From Gloeothece verrucosa PCC 7822 (GTDB taxonomy: Bacteria > Cyanobacteriota > Cyanobacteriia > Cyanobacteriales > Microcystaceae): a stretch of DNA of 64,000 nt. Position 1 is the first letter of the stretch. Each line of letters begins with the position of its first letter. The notes beneath the pieces are model-generated. The model did not search any database. It was not told where the DNA came from and worked only from the letters and a program-made list of their open reading frames with translations. Location: NCBI RefSeq assembly GCF_000147335.1, contig NC_014501.1, forward strand, positions 806,001 through 870,000, read 5' to 3'. Both the position numbers and the translations under genes were made by a program. Shown piece after piece: positions 1 through 8,564 of this stretch.

Positions 1-844
1 CAAAATAAGGGGGTGAGGGGCTAATGGCATATAAAAACACTAAAGCACCGTCACGAGTTCCCACACCCGCAAAAGTTAAAGGAAGTAACCCAGCCAAGAT
101 AGCTAAAGGAGAAAGAGCAAAGTTAACCCAAAAGGGAACCCAGGCTCTCAAAGCCACCATAAAAAGCCAAATTTGCAACAGATGTAAAAACCAGATAAAG
201 ATAGAAGTGAGAGAGATTTTCAACAGTTGTTGTCGATCACTCCAGAAATACGAGTGCATTTCTTCCCAAGCGGTTTGTGCTGAACTCAGTTTTTTCTTGA
301 TCTTCTTGGGAGCGATTTTAATGGCATTGACAAAAAATACTGCGGCAAATTGACGAGAACCAAGTAATAATAAACCTAAGATTAACCCGGCAGCGACGGC
401 CAAAGTCATGACCCAAAAAAAACTATCTTTTGGCGAATAGATAAATAAACCAAACACACACCACAACAGCAGGGAGAGCATATCACAGGCTTTTTCAAAG
501 ATTACTAAAGATAGAGCCAGTGAGCCGCTTAAATGTCCTCTGTCTTTCATAAAGTAAGCTTTGGCGATATCTCCCATTTTGGAGGGTAGCACCATATTGA
601 GGACACTAGCCCCTAAAATTAAACGGTTAGCTTCGATAAAGTCTAAATGAGTATCTTTAGGCATTAGCTGTTGTAGCCGCCAAGAGGTAAATAGAGTAAT
701 GGGGATAACCATCCCTAAACTGACGGTCATCCATAAAGGATCACTTTTTTGGAAAACTTCTAGCAGATGTTGGATATCGATTTTTGAGTAAATAATTAGA
801 AGGATAGCAACGCTGACTGCTATAGATATAAGTCGTTTGTTCAT
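1..844 (-). CDS. Flippase-like membrane protein (lysylphosphatidylglycerol synthase TM / UPF0104 type), 3' end outside window
   Basis: The minus strand is open from an ATG at 844 to the window edge, so about 281 codons are visible and the C-terminus is missing. The protein begins MNKRLISIAVSVAILL and has repeated long hydrophobic segments. The middle reads LGASVLNMVLPSKMGDIAKAYF, in line with the signature of the lysylphosphatidylglycerol synthase transmembrane/UPF0104 family (AglD-like). Members are polytopic inner-membrane proteins linked to lipid or lipid-linked sugar handling; the actual substrate here is unknown. The last visible residues still lie in the conserved membrane domain. The open frames on the plus strand over this region are antisense shadows. 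Confidence 0.75.
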   Translation of the reverse strand, partial: MNKRLISIAVSVAILLIIYSKIDIQHLLEVFQKSDPLWMTVSLGMVIPITLFTSWRLQQLMPKDTHLDFIEANRLILGASVLNMVLPSKMGDIAKAYFMKDRGHLSGSLALSLVIFEKACDMLSLLLWCVFGLFIYSPKDSFFWVMTLAVAAGLILGLLLLGSRQFAAVFFVNAIKIAPKKIKKKLSSAQTAWEEMHSYFWSDRQQLLKISLTSIFIWFLHLLQIWLFMVALRAWVPFWVNFALSPLAILAGLLPLTFAGVGTRDGALVFLYAISPSPPYF

Positions 845-953
845 GCCGCTCTTAGAAGTTTCAGACAATAACCTCATTGTGTCATTACTGTGAACTTCCT
901 AGCCGCTTTGAACCAGAAGCGATCTAATGTATTGATTTAATGACTAATGACCA

Positions 954-1721
954 TTAAGAACTTTTGACAAAGCGAATGATTTCTCGAACATGGGCGAGAA
1001 ACTGACTATCTTCCGTCAGTTGAGCGATGGCGCTTTTGGCTTCTCGGGATAACTGTTCATGTTGAGCTTTATTTCTTGCCTCGAATTGCTCTAAATTAGC
1101 GATCAAACTGGCTAAATCTTGTCGCAATTTTTGAATTTTTTGCTCTTGTTTGGTTGACCAAGAATCAGGGTTATTAAGGTCTAATTTGTCTTGTAATTCT
1201 TTAACTGTTTCCTCTAACTGATTAAAGCGGCTACGCAACTCGATGACATCCTCCCGAGGATATTTAATTTGTTCACGAATCATGGATAAACGGGCGGCTA
1301 GATATTCATAAGCCCGAATGGCTGGACGTAACCCCGTTAATAATAAAGTTGCCCCAGAACTGACATAACCCACCGCACTAATGCCGGTAGCGGCTAAGGT
1401 ATAAAGACCTAAAGCTGAGAGAAGATGAAGGGCGATGGCCACCACGATAGACCACTTTTGCACCCCTTTAACGTAGTTGAGTTGTTTTTCGTCTACAGGG
1501 AGGTCTTTTTCTTGGGAAATTGCCGCTTCTGCGATGACTGCCTTGGCTTCAAAATAGACATTCCAAGGCACGGTTACAATAACCAGTAACCACCAAAAAC
1601 TAGCAATACCAATTAACCAGTCGATTAAATTTCCCGTCGGAATGTGCAACCATTGCAAAATTCCAAACGTCAATAACATCAATATGCCTAATCCTAGACT
1701 AGAGCCGATCAAATAAAACAT
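954..1721 (-). CDS. Membrane protein with C-terminal coiled coil, function unknown
   Basis: This is a 255-residue protein. Hydrophobic segments lie at about residues 1-22, 33-56 (rich in Trp/Val/Ile) and 88-130. They are followed by a charged helical C-terminal half (about 140-250) with heptad-like Leu/Glu/Lys spacing, including the stretch RFNQLEETVKELQDKL. The layout suggests a membrane anchor with a cytoplasmic coiled coil. I do not recognise a named family. It is transcribed in the same direction as the flippase-like gene, about 110 bases upstream of it, so the two could share a transcript. Its function cannot be inferred from sequence alone. Confidence 0.7.
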   Translation of the reverse strand: MFYLIGSSLGLGILMLLTFGILQWLHIPTGNLIDWLIGIASFWWLLVIVTVPWNVYFEAKAVIAEAAISQEKDLPVDEKQLNYVKGVQKWSIVVAIALHLLSALGLYTLAATGISAVGYVSSGATLLLTGLRPAIRAYEYLAARLSMIREQIKYPREDVIELRSRFNQLEETVKELQDKLDLNNPDSWSTKQEQKIQKLRQDLASLIANLEQFEARNKAQHEQLSREAKSAIAQLTEDSQFLAHVREIIRFVKSS

Positions 1722-1893
1722 ATTATTTTGCCCGCTATGATCATGTTTTGATGCTTCTATGATGGAAAATCTTTTGGGAATTTAAGGCTTTGTATGTGGC
1801 GCTTTTAAGAGTGAACAGAGAAGGGTTAACAGTTGACAGTTAACGGTTATGAGTTATAAGTTTGATAAAATCCCTTAAATTTTCTGGTTTATT

Positions 1894-2055
1894 ATGGCAC
1901 GTCAACGCTCTAAATCTGATTTACCGACAAAAATTTGTGCAGTTTGTGGACTGTCTTTTACTTGGCGCAAAAAATGGGCTAACTGTTGGGATGACGTTAA
2001 ATACTGCTCCGAAAGATGCCGCCGGCGTAGATCGCAGGCTCAGACAGATGAATAA
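1894..2055 (+). CDS. DUF2256 small zinc-ribbon protein
   Basis: This 53-residue ORF starts at ATG 1894 ([15 protein letters not shown]). It contains [16 protein letters not shown] followed by [15 protein letters not shown]. That is the four-cysteine pattern (CxxC ... CxxxC) and the FTWRKKW...VWDxVKYCSxRCR core of DUF2256, a short family common in cyanobacteria and proteobacteria. The cysteines probably bind zinc. The function is unknown, and some relatives occur near photolyase/cryptochrome genes. A longer open frame in another register (1862-2071) has no family features and is an artefact. An in-frame TAA closes the gene at 2053-2055. Confidence 0.85.
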   Translation: MARQRSKSDLPTKICAVCGLSFTWRKKWANCWDDVKYCSERCRRRRSQAQTDE

Positions 2056-2109
2056 AAATGTATTGAAGTAAACTAGATGTAAGAATTTCTACCCCTTACC
2101 CCGAAAGTC

Positions 2110-2700
2110 GTGACAGTGGTTAACAAAACTATGATAGTCAACAATCAACCTTTTTATATTTCTCCTGAAGATTACTTAGAAGGAGAAAGCGTTAGCCCGA
2201 TCAAACATGAATATAGACGGGGACAAGTTTATGCGATGGTAGGGGCGAAAAAGCCTCATATTGTTCTTGCTAGTAATTTAGCCCGGCTACTGGGTAATCA
2301 TTTAGAGAATAGTCCTTGTTTAGTCCTCACCTCAGATATCAAAGTGAGGTTAGAAGAAGCCGATTGTTATTACTACCCTGATCTTGCTGTAACCTGCGAT
2401 GAACGGGATATTAACAATACCGATGAATTTATTCTCTATCCGCTTTTAGTGGTGGAAATTTTATCTAAATCTACTGAAAAATTTGATCGAGGAGAAAAAT
2501 TTGCTGACTACCAAACCTCACCCTTATTACAAGAATATGTCTTAATTAAGCAAACTGAAATGAAAATAGAATGTTTTCGACGTTCTGATTCAGGACAATG
2601 GACTTCTCATATTTATCAATCAGGAGATGAAGTTCACTTGGCGAGTGTAGACTTTCGCAGTGATCTAGCTACACTTTATCGAAAAGTCCCAGGTCTTTGA
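2110..2700 (+). CDS. Uma2 family endonuclease-like protein
   Basis: This is a 196-residue member of the Uma2/DUF820 family, which has a PD-(D/E)XK nuclease fold and is heavily expanded in cyanobacteria. Family signatures are YLEGESVSPIKHEYRRGQVYAM near the N-terminus, YYYPDLAVTC (PD motif), LLVVEILSKST (E motif) and ADYQTSPLLQEYVLI. The annotated start is GTG 2110; ATG 2131 (MIVNNQPFYISPEDYL) is equally plausible and fits the usual family start better. The biological role of these proteins is unresolved. Two further paralogues lie at 46390 and 54628 in this window. It is followed by a 100-base gap and then the isoaspartyl peptidase gene. Confidence 0.85.
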   Translation: MTVVNKTMIVNNQPFYISPEDYLEGESVSPIKHEYRRGQVYAMVGAKKPHIVLASNLARLLGNHLENSPCLVLTSDIKVRLEEADCYYYPDLAVTCDERDINNTDEFILYPLLVVEILSKSTEKFDRGEKFADYQTSPLLQEYVLIKQTEMKIECFRRSDSGQWTSHIYQSGDEVHLASVDFRSDLATLYRKVPGL

Positions 2701-2800
2701 CAATTTTTCTCAAGAATCATTTTAGTTGTGACATCCTAACAAGCTTCTGATAAGTTGGATCTAATAACCGATTAAATTATTATTAGGATCTAACCGAGTA

Positions 2801-3760
2801 ATGAGTAACGTACAACCTAAATTAATTATTCACGGAGGAGCAAGTTCTTTAGACGATAAGGGAGGATTAGAATCTGTCCGTAAGTGTCTATATGATGTGA
2901 TCCAACAAGTGTATGATTTATTGCTAGAGGGCAAAAGCGCGGTAGATGCAGTGAGTCGTGGCTGTGAGTTATTAGAAAATGAACCTCGTTTTAATGCGGG
3001 TACAGGTTCGGTGGTTCAATCTGATGGGCAAATCCGCATGAGTGCTTCTTTAATGGATGGAAATAAACAAAGTTTTAGCGGCGTAATTAATATTTCTCGG
3101 GTTAAAAATCCGATTCACCTCGCTCAATATTTGCAAGGGCACGATGATCGCGTGTTATCTGATTATGGTTCTTTAGAGTTATCCCGAGAATTGCAAATTC
3201 CGCCTTATGATCCTTTGATCGACTTTCGTTTATATGAGTGGATGGAAGAAAGAAAGTTTAACTTTCAGAAAAAAATGGCACAATTGTATGCTCCGAGTGA
3301 ACATTCTACTCAAGACCCTTATTTTGAATCACGACGGGGTACGATTGGGGTGGTAGCCCTCGATGATCAAGGCAGAATTGCCGCCGGAACTTCTACAGGG
3401 GGTAAAGGACTAGAAAGAATTGGACGGGTGAGTGATTCGGCGATGCCGGCAGGTAACTATGCGACGGGTGCGGCTGGTGTGAGTTGCACTGGGGTGGGAG
3501 AAGACATTATTGATGAATGTTTAGCCGCCCGCATTGTGGTCCGGGTGACTGATGGGATGTCTCTGCCGCAAGCGATGGAAAAATCTATGCAAGAGTCTTC
3601 TACTCATCAGCGAGATTTAGGGGCCATTGCGCTGGACCACACGGGGATGATCGCTTGGGGTAAAACCAGTGAGGTTATCCTAGCCGCCTATCATAATGGT
3701 GAACTGGTGGGTGATACTTTGGAATGGAGAGATAAGGCTTTATTTGGGTATCTAAAATAA
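2801..3760 (+). CDS. Isoaspartyl peptidase / plant-type L-asparaginase (Ntn hydrolase)
   Basis: This 319-residue protein of the IaaA/AspG2 family hydrolyses isoaspartyl dipeptides and L-asparagine. It begins with KLIIHGGASSLDDKGG, includes FNAGTGSVVQSDG, and carries the autoprocessing site RRGTIGVVALDD with Thr181 as the predicted N-terminal nucleophile after cleavage of the Gly180-Thr181 bond. The downstream GTSTGG and GNYATGAAGVSCTG motifs complete the substrate pocket. Its length is normal for the family. In cyanobacteria this type of enzyme takes part in cyanophycin breakdown (beta-Asp-Arg hydrolysis). With ArgZ 1.4 kb downstream, a joint arginine/aspartate recycling role is a reasonable inference, although the two genes are convergent and not one operon. 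Confidence 0.9.
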   Translation: MSNVQPKLIIHGGASSLDDKGGLESVRKCLYDVIQQVYDLLLEGKSAVDAVSRGCELLENEPRFNAGTGSVVQSDGQIRMSASLMDGNKQSFSGVINISRVKNPIHLAQYLQGHDDRVLSDYGSLELSRELQIPPYDPLIDFRLYEWMEERKFNFQKKMAQLYAPSEHSTQDPYFESRRGTIGVVALDDQGRIAAGTSTGGKGLERIGRVSDSAMPAGNYATGAAGVSCTGVGEDIIDECLAARIVVRVTDGMSLPQAMEKSMQESSTHQRDLGAIALDHTGMIAWGKTSEVILAAYHNGELVGDTLEWRDKALFGYLK

Positions 3761-4390
3761 TTCTTTGGATGCGTTATGGCGGCTGGTGAGTAACCCTGTG
3801 CTTCACTGTGTTCCGCACCCCAATCCGATCACAGATCGCCGTCAAGGCGCATCCTAAGGTGTTAACTTTAACTCTTTTCCCCACTTAGTAATAATTACTT
3901 GAGCAAAGTTACTATCGGTTATTGAATGAGTTAGAGATTTTTCAAAGGCTGTTACATGAGTTATTTTCAATACAGACATCGAGTTAAACTGATTTTATTT
4001 AAAACTATCAACTAAGGTAAACAAATCTAATTTCATCGCTTCTTGCTGCCTTTAGTCCTTGTTTAAGTGTTTTTTCTTTCCTAGAAACTTTTTAAGCATT
4101 AACTTATTTGAGTAAATTTTAAGTTTTTTTATCTAAATTAAAATAAAGATACAAATCTTAATAAAAGTTAATATTAGCGGTAAATCCGAGATAAATTTAG
4201 CCTAAATACAATCAAAGCGGGATGCTTAAAGCTCAACTGTCTGAACGATTTCAAGGAAATCTTAAAGGAGTCATTTAAAGGGGGGTGAGTAGAAATCATT
4301 GCATAAAAACCCGGAAAAAGTTGTAACGATTGGACAAAACAAACTTTAAAAATGAACCAGAATAAAATTATCGCAATGAGGTCAAAAACA
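3761..4390. other. Long AT-rich intergenic region with a palindromic remnant
   Basis: This 630-base gap holds no convincing gene. Bases about 3785-3860 contain a GC-richer spacer repeat (GTTCCGCACCCC is echoed, inverted, near 36240-36265). The rest is AT-rich with scattered stops on both strands. The minus-strand open frame 4174-4398 overlaps the start of the COP23 gene, has biased composition and no family features, and is rejected. The promoter of the COP23 gene should lie in the last 150 bases, but no clear -35/-10 pair stands out. Confidence 0.5.
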
Positions 4391-4984
4391 ATGAACAATT
4401 ACACTAAGATTCTCCTAGGAGGTACAGTTTTAGCCGTTAGCGCGTTAAGTTTAGTAGCATCTGCTCAAGCTTCGCCTGCGCCCATCGAGAGAGACAAAAT
4501 AGTCTTTTCTTGTGAATTTCAAAATAATGAGTATGTAACTATCCAAAGACTTGTTCGAGAAACAGTTAATCCGGTTAGTGCTGTAGTTTATGAAACAAAA
4601 GTTGTCTATGAAAATCCATTACCTTTAGTCAGTTGGAAGGCCACATTAGATTCAGACCATCCCAAAGGAGAATATACACCTGAAAGTCGCTGTCAAGCCA
4701 ATAGCACCCGCTTAACCAATTTGGCCTCTGCCTATGGTCTTCACACAGTGGAAGATATTGCCCTTTTAGGACAAGTAAGTAAATTTGGCACAGCTAATCA
4801 TCAGGGTGTCCTTTTTGTTTCATACCCTGAAAAAACAAAAGTTTCCAAAGAAAATGTCATTTTTACCTTAACGCCTGAAAATCGGAAAGAGGGTAAAGAT
4901 GTTCTCGCACAGTTTCAGATCGGTGTAGCAGGAAGCGTGGGAGGGCCTGATCTCCCACCCGTTAAGCTACCGATCGTGGATTAG
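4391..4984 (+). CDS. Secreted COP23-domain protein
   Basis: The start chosen is ATG 4391, preceded by GAGG at the right distance. It gives a clean signal peptide (MNNYTKILLGGTVLAVSALS...ASAQA) with cleavage expected near residue 27, and a mature domain of about 170 residues. The mature part has a Cys pair and the pattern VSWKATL...YTPESRCQANSTRL...FTLTPENR. This resembles the COP23 domain (named from a circadian-oscillating membrane protein of cyanobacteria). The function of the family is unknown; secretion to the periplasm or cell surface is predicted. A longer upstream start (4352) would put charged residues before the signal peptide and is less likely. Confidence 0.75.
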   Translation: MNNYTKILLGGTVLAVSALSLVASAQASPAPIERDKIVFSCEFQNNEYVTIQRLVRETVNPVSAVVYETKVVYENPLPLVSWKATLDSDHPKGEYTPESRCQANSTRLTNLASAYGLHTVEDIALLGQVSKFGTANHQGVLFVSYPEKTKVSKENVIFTLTPENRKEGKDVLAQFQIGVAGSVGGPDLPPVKLPIVD

Positions 4985-5048
4985 GTCCCACGCGAATTAG
5001 GTAACATCACAGATTAGATTTCCCTCTTTTTCCGACTTGTATATAGTA

Positions 5049-5153
5049 GCACAGCAGATTGTTCAGTCAAGGATCAACTCACGCCACCCAAAGCCTGAAT
5101 GGGGAAGTGTCAGTTACCTTCATGAATGTTTTCTCTGCTGTGCCTTTGTTTTT
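5049..5153 (+). ncRNA. Candidate rod-shaped small RNA with terminator-like end
   Basis: The segment begins with GCACAGCAGA (5049-5058) and ends with its exact complement TCTGCTGTGC (5134-5143), followed at once by a T-rich run (5145-5153). Inside, AAGG, AACT and CAC on the left pair in order with GTG, AGTT and CCTT on the right, and CCACCC faces GGGG, so the whole segment folds as one interrupted rod with a bubble of about 10 by 12 bases. A TATATAGT box (5040-5047) sits immediately before the outer stem; this is close for a -10 element, so the true 5' end is uncertain. It does not match the SRP RNA apical motif and is shorter than 6S RNA. It could also be a structured 3' end of the upstream COP23 transcript. 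Confidence 0.45.
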
Positions 5154-5178
5154 GAGACAGATAATTAAGTGTAAGTTG

Positions 5179-5195
5179 GGTGGGCAATGCCCACC
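5179..5195. terminator. Palindrome GGTGGGC-AAT-GCCCACC between convergent genes
   Basis: This is a perfect 7-bp stem with a 3-base loop, 10 bases past the end of argZ. A T-run is not obvious. The same GTGGGCATTGCCCAC core recurs at 13948-13975 and 42948-42975, so it is also a member of a dispersed spacer repeat. It may serve as a bidirectional terminator between argZ and the upstream plus-strand transcript. Confidence 0.4.
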
Positions 5196-5204
5196 TGAGC
5201 AAGA

Positions 5205-7322
5205 TTAGACGGTTTGAGTTAAGTGTATGGGACGGGTTAAGCGTTCTAGTTGCTGTACTAATAAGCTGAGGAATAATCCTACATCGGTAACAACCCCAAC
5301 CGACTCAACAGAACCGCGATCACTGAGTTTGGTTACTACGGCCGGGTTAATATCCACACAAACCATCTTCACACCGGCCGGGGTCATATTTCCTACGCCG
5401 ATGGAATGCAGCATCGATGACAGCATTAAGATCATGTCTGTACCTTGCAGTAAGCGGGAGTATTCGGCTTGGGCTTTGACGAGGTCCATTTCGGTATCGG
5501 GTAAAGGTCCATCATCTCGAATGGAACCGGCTAGGCAGAAGGGGATGTTATTCTTCACACATTCATACATGACCCCTTTTGTCAAGACTCCGGCTTCTAC
5601 AGCTTTAGCAATACTGCCATAGCGGCGAATGCTATTAATGACCTTTAAGTGGTGACGGTGACCACCTCTTACGGGTACACCTTTTAGCATATCCACACCC
5701 AGGGAAGTGCCCATCAAAGCTTGTTCCATATCATGAACCGCGATCGCATTGCCGCCTAATAGGGCATGAACATAGCCTTCTCGAATTAACCAGGATAGAT
5801 GTTGGGCCCCACCGGTATGAATGACCACCGGTCCAGCCGTGACCACCACTTTACCGCCTTGATCGCGAATTTGTCGCAATTCCCAAGCGATTTGTTCTAC
5901 CACTAATTCTACGCGGCGTTCACTGGATACACCAGCGCCCATAAAGGTGAATTCTTTAGACTCTTTGCGTTGGTCTCTGGACTCGACATTGCGGATGGTG
6001 CGAATTCCTTCTACTCCCACCATTACGTGATCCCCAACTTTGAGGTCCCGCAGTAACTTACATTCTGCTGAGGGAGGTTGGGCAGTACCATCCACCACGA
6101 TTGCTGCATCCATGCGTTGGTTTTGCACCCTTACCCACTCACAGTTAACGCGCACTTCGGTGGGATAGATAGTGGAGACATAAAAATCATCGGGGGCGAC
6201 TCCATCAAGGGCGACCACTTCGGTATTAACGTCACAAGCTTCCTGTGGACGAGGAACTGCCCCAACGTCAATTAATTGAGTCATGATATCTTCCATGACT
6301 TCGTGGGAGGGGGCGCTAACCCGCACTTCTGCCGAGGAGGTACTTTGTTTTTCGATGCCTAAATTGAAGTTGAGAACTCGGAAACTGCCGCCATTTTCGA
6401 TCACTAAGTCGAGGGCTTTATTCATGATACCGGCATCGAGTAGGTGCCCTTGCAATTGGATAATGCGGCTTTCTACCGGTTCGTTAGCATGGACATCTTC
6501 GAGAACCGGTTCAGTGACGCGCAGGGTGAGACATTTCGCCGCGCCGCCTGCTTTAAGGAATTCAGTTAAGGGGGTTTGTACCACTTCAAACCCGGCTGCG
6601 TTAATACGGTCTTTCAGGTCATCACTAATTTTATTCATAATGATGGTCTGGTTAACATTGACCGCATTGCAAGCAAAATTCACCGCATCGGGTTCTTGTA
6701 CAACTATCCGTTTTTCAGCAGGAACCCGGCGTTCGATAAGGTGGTTAGAATAGGTATCAAAGGCAGGGGGATAGTAGAGTAAATAGCCGCCACTGAGGGG
6801 ACAGAAACAGGTATCTAGATGATAGAATCGTGGATCGATCAGGCGAAGAGAAAGCACTTCGATATCTAACCATTTGGCTAGGTAAGGATGAGAGTCTAGT
6901 TCTGACCGAAAACCGTATCCGGCCCATAACCAGCGTCCTTCTCGGTCTAGTAGGGCATCGCCTGCGCCTTCAAAGGGGAGGTCTTTGGGTAATTCAAATA
7001 CATTAAACCCGTTTTTCTCAAACCATGCTTTAAAATAAGGTTCTTCTCCCTGACGTTCTTTGTGCATGAAGCGGCTAAGAACCACATTATCCCCTAAGAC
7101 TAAACCGGCGTTGGCGGTAAAGACCATATCGGGCCAACCTTTTTCGGGGGGAACTAAATCTACTATAGCTCTATCTTTAATAGCATGATACAGTTTTTGC
7201 CACTGTTCTACAGCGCGATCGCGTGACGATTTGTGTATATTCCCCTCCATCCAAGGATTTATCACATAATCTACGTCGTAATGATCAGGGGCACACATTA
7301 AAAAGCGAATCGTGTCAGCCAT
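5205..7322 (-). CDS. argZ: Bifunctional arginine dihydrolase / ornithine cyclodeaminase (ArgZ/AgrE)
   Basis: This 705-residue protein has the two-part layout of cyanobacterial ArgZ (AgrE in Anabaena). The N-terminal part (about 1-280) is a guanidine-modifying fold with FTANAGL, FEGAGD, FYHLDTCF (His168) and GGAAKCLTLRVTEP (Cys264, the expected nucleophile). The C-terminal part is the LOR/SDH-type domain and an ornithine cyclodeaminase region with nucleotide-binding features. The known reaction is arginine to ornithine plus CO2 and ammonia, then ornithine to proline, which releases stored nitrogen in an ornithine-ammonia cycle. Residue numbering of the catalytic His and Cys agrees with published ArgZ. 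The gene stands alone and convergent to the COP23 gene. Confidence 0.95.
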   Translation of the reverse strand: MADTIRFLMCAPDHYDVDYVINPWMEGNIHKSSRDRAVEQWQKLYHAIKDRAIVDLVPPEKGWPDMVFTANAGLVLGDNVVLSRFMHKERQGEEPYFKAWFEKNGFNVFELPKDLPFEGAGDALLDREGRWLWAGYGFRSELDSHPYLAKWLDIEVLSLRLIDPRFYHLDTCFCPLSGGYLLYYPPAFDTYSNHLIERRVPAEKRIVVQEPDAVNFACNAVNVNQTIIMNKISDDLKDRINAAGFEVVQTPLTEFLKAGGAAKCLTLRVTEPVLEDVHANEPVESRIIQLQGHLLDAGIMNKALDLVIENGGSFRVLNFNLGIEKQSTSSAEVRVSAPSHEVMEDIMTQLIDVGAVPRPQEACDVNTEVVALDGVAPDDFYVSTIYPTEVRVNCEWVRVQNQRMDAAIVVDGTAQPPSAECKLLRDLKVGDHVMVGVEGIRTIRNVESRDQRKESKEFTFMGAGVSSERRVELVVEQIAWELRQIRDQGGKVVVTAGPVVIHTGGAQHLSWLIREGYVHALLGGNAIAVHDMEQALMGTSLGVDMLKGVPVRGGHRHHLKVINSIRRYGSIAKAVEAGVLTKGVMYECVKNNIPFCLAGSIRDDGPLPDTEMDLVKAQAEYSRLLQGTDMILMLSSMLHSIGVGNMTPAGVKMVCVDINPAVVTKLSDRGSVESVGVVTDVGLFLSLLVQQLERLTRPIHLTQTV

Positions 7323-7542
7323 AATTGTTTAAGATAAAATCAACGTTGTTTGAACTTATTCGGGATTTAACAGAGTCGACGCGTTTTGTTTTGGGGGGTT
7401 ACTTTCTCTCCCGTCTTCGATTTCAGCATCCTGATAAACCAACTCTCCATTATACCAAACCTTGGCGAACTTTCGCGTCGGGAGGGTTGGGAATGTAATT
7501 CTTTTTAATTCTGCTGTCTTGATTCTAACTTATTGATCAATA
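7323..7542. other. Spacer with a short open minus-strand frame lacking a start codon
   Basis: Upstream of argZ the minus strand is open from about 7528 down to a TAA at 7356-7358. It encodes a stretch including KFAKVWYNGELVYQDAEIED, which has protein-like composition but no ATG, GTG or TTG at a sensible place and is closed upstream by a stop. It may be the tail of a decayed gene. The promoter of argZ must lie in the first 100 bases of this region. Confidence 0.3.
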
Positions 7543-7797
7543 TTGCTGCCATTTCTTGATCGCTTAAGGTATAAGGATATTTTTGGCGGTTGGGAGGTGG
7601 GAATTGATTTAACAGCCCCAGAGGGCAGTAATGCAAGGCAGGGTTGGGTTGTTCGTATTCAATGGGGGAATAAGTTTTTAGACTATAAGGGGAATTTTAC
7701 CCATAGAAATAGTCATAATTCTAACAGTCCCTATTATAATCCCAATATAGCCAATGATACTCATATCCCGATCCAAGAGCCTACAGGTCAACTTTAA
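7543..7797 (+). pseudogene. Fragment of a polymorphic-toxin C-terminal domain
   Basis: The open frame has no good start (TTG 7543, with a stop just upstream). It encodes GGWEVGIDLTAPEG, ARQGWVVRIQWGN, and ends THIPIQEPTGQL. The Gly/His/Asn-rich end with a final HIPI-x-EPTG pattern is typical of toxin tips carried at the C-terminus of large secreted polymorphic toxins. No secretion or repeat region precedes it here, so I read it as an orphan toxin tip left by a displaced cassette. It is followed after 27 bases by an immunity-like gene, which supports the reading. The exact toxin family was not identified. Confidence 0.45.
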
Positions 7798-7824
7798 TCT
7801 AAATTTTGGGGGAGATTTATAATA

Positions 7825-8325
7825 ATGGAAACTTCTATCAAAACTTCATCTAATACATTACTTGAAAAGGTCAAAGCGTTTAGTTTACATGGGGAAAATT
7901 ACCAAAGCTTATCTCCACAAATTAAGCGAAATAAACAATTAGAGGAAGCTGAAAAAATTAGTGATGATCTAGAGTTTTTAGTTTTTGAGTTAGAGGAAAA
8001 TATTTATTGTGAAATTTTGCAAGCTATAATTGAGCAATCTAGCCAACAAAATGATTATGAAATCAAAGAAGTATTGCTAAATTCAGTAGCTAATGCTATG
8101 TCTCAAAGTGATTGTATTAAAAAAATAGATTTAAGTTTTTTAATTAAACAGATAGATCAATTAAAAGGAGATTGTTTACTTCATGCTCTTGATATTATTG
8201 GTTTATCCAGAAATTTATCTTATGTTGAAGTTATCAGACGGTTTCTTAAACATTCTAATTTAGAGGTTAGAGAAACAGCCGCTATGGCTTTATCAGAGAT
8301 TGAATCTTTTCATCAACCTGGTTAA
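7825..8325 (+). CDS. HEAT-like helical protein, probable immunity protein
   Basis: This is a 166-residue, nearly all-helical, acidic protein. The second half shows HEAT-like units (KGDCLLHALDIIGLSRN; EVIRRFLKHSNLEVRETAAMALSEIE). Small HEAT proteins of this size are common immunity partners of polymorphic toxins and CDI toxin tips. Its position directly behind the toxin-tip fragment suggests it neutralised that toxin. ATG 7825 has GGGGGAG about 10 bases upstream. There is no signal peptide, so it should be cytoplasmic. The role is inferred from context; the HEAT-like pattern is seen in the sequence. Confidence 0.6.
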   Translation: METSIKTSSNTLLEKVKAFSLHGENYQSLSPQIKRNKQLEEAEKISDDLEFLVFELEENIYCEILQAIIEQSSQQNDYEIKEVLLNSVANAMSQSDCIKKIDLSFLIKQIDQLKGDCLLHALDIIGLSRNLSYVEVIRRFLKHSNLEVRETAAMALSEIESFHQPG

Positions 8326-8349
8326 AGATAATTAGACTAATAGTTAATT

Positions 8350-8564
8350 TTAGACTTGTCTGCCTGGATAGTTGCCTAATTTTTCTAGAAACTCAGGATA
8401 ATTTTCCATATCTTCCATAGATTTGAGGGGAGGATGAGTTACCCATGTTTTCTCGGCGTGTATTTTATCCATAAAAGCATAGAAAGCTTCATCGTCTTCT
8501 CGATGAGACAGACATAAGCGCGTAATTCTTTATAACTCATAGTTTGAAAGTTGGGTTTATTCAT
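8350..8564 (-). pseudogene. DUF6887-type small protein, frameshifted
   Basis: The reading frame opens MNKPNFQTMSYKELRAYV and then shifts by one base near 8512-8517. It resumes in another frame with LSHREDDEAFYAFMDK and ends NYPEFLEKLGNYPGRQV at the TAA 8350-8352. Joined, it is about 71 residues and matches the layout of DUF6887, a short cyanobacterial protein normally encoded with DUF6888. Its start overlaps the end of the DUF6888 gene by 8 bases, as in intact pairs. A single missing base after the GTN codon explains the break. It is either a recent mutation or a sequencing error. Confidence 0.65.

Noticed and set aside
24..353. Plus-strand open frame of 109 residues
   Set aside because: It is antisense to the conserved membrane gene on the minus strand, which has clear family pattern; the plus frame has none.
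1862..2071. Plus-strand frame of 69 residues
   Set aside because: A different register holds the DUF2256 protein with conserved cysteines (1894-2055); the longer frame is an artefact.
4174..4398. Minus-strand frame of 74 residues
   Set aside because: It overlaps the start of the COP23 gene and has low-complexity hydrophobic composition with no family signature.
5049..5153. Assignment of the rod RNA to SRP RNA or 6S RNA
   Set aside because: The apical SRP motif (GGAAG-containing helix 8) is absent, and the length is about half that of 6S RNA.
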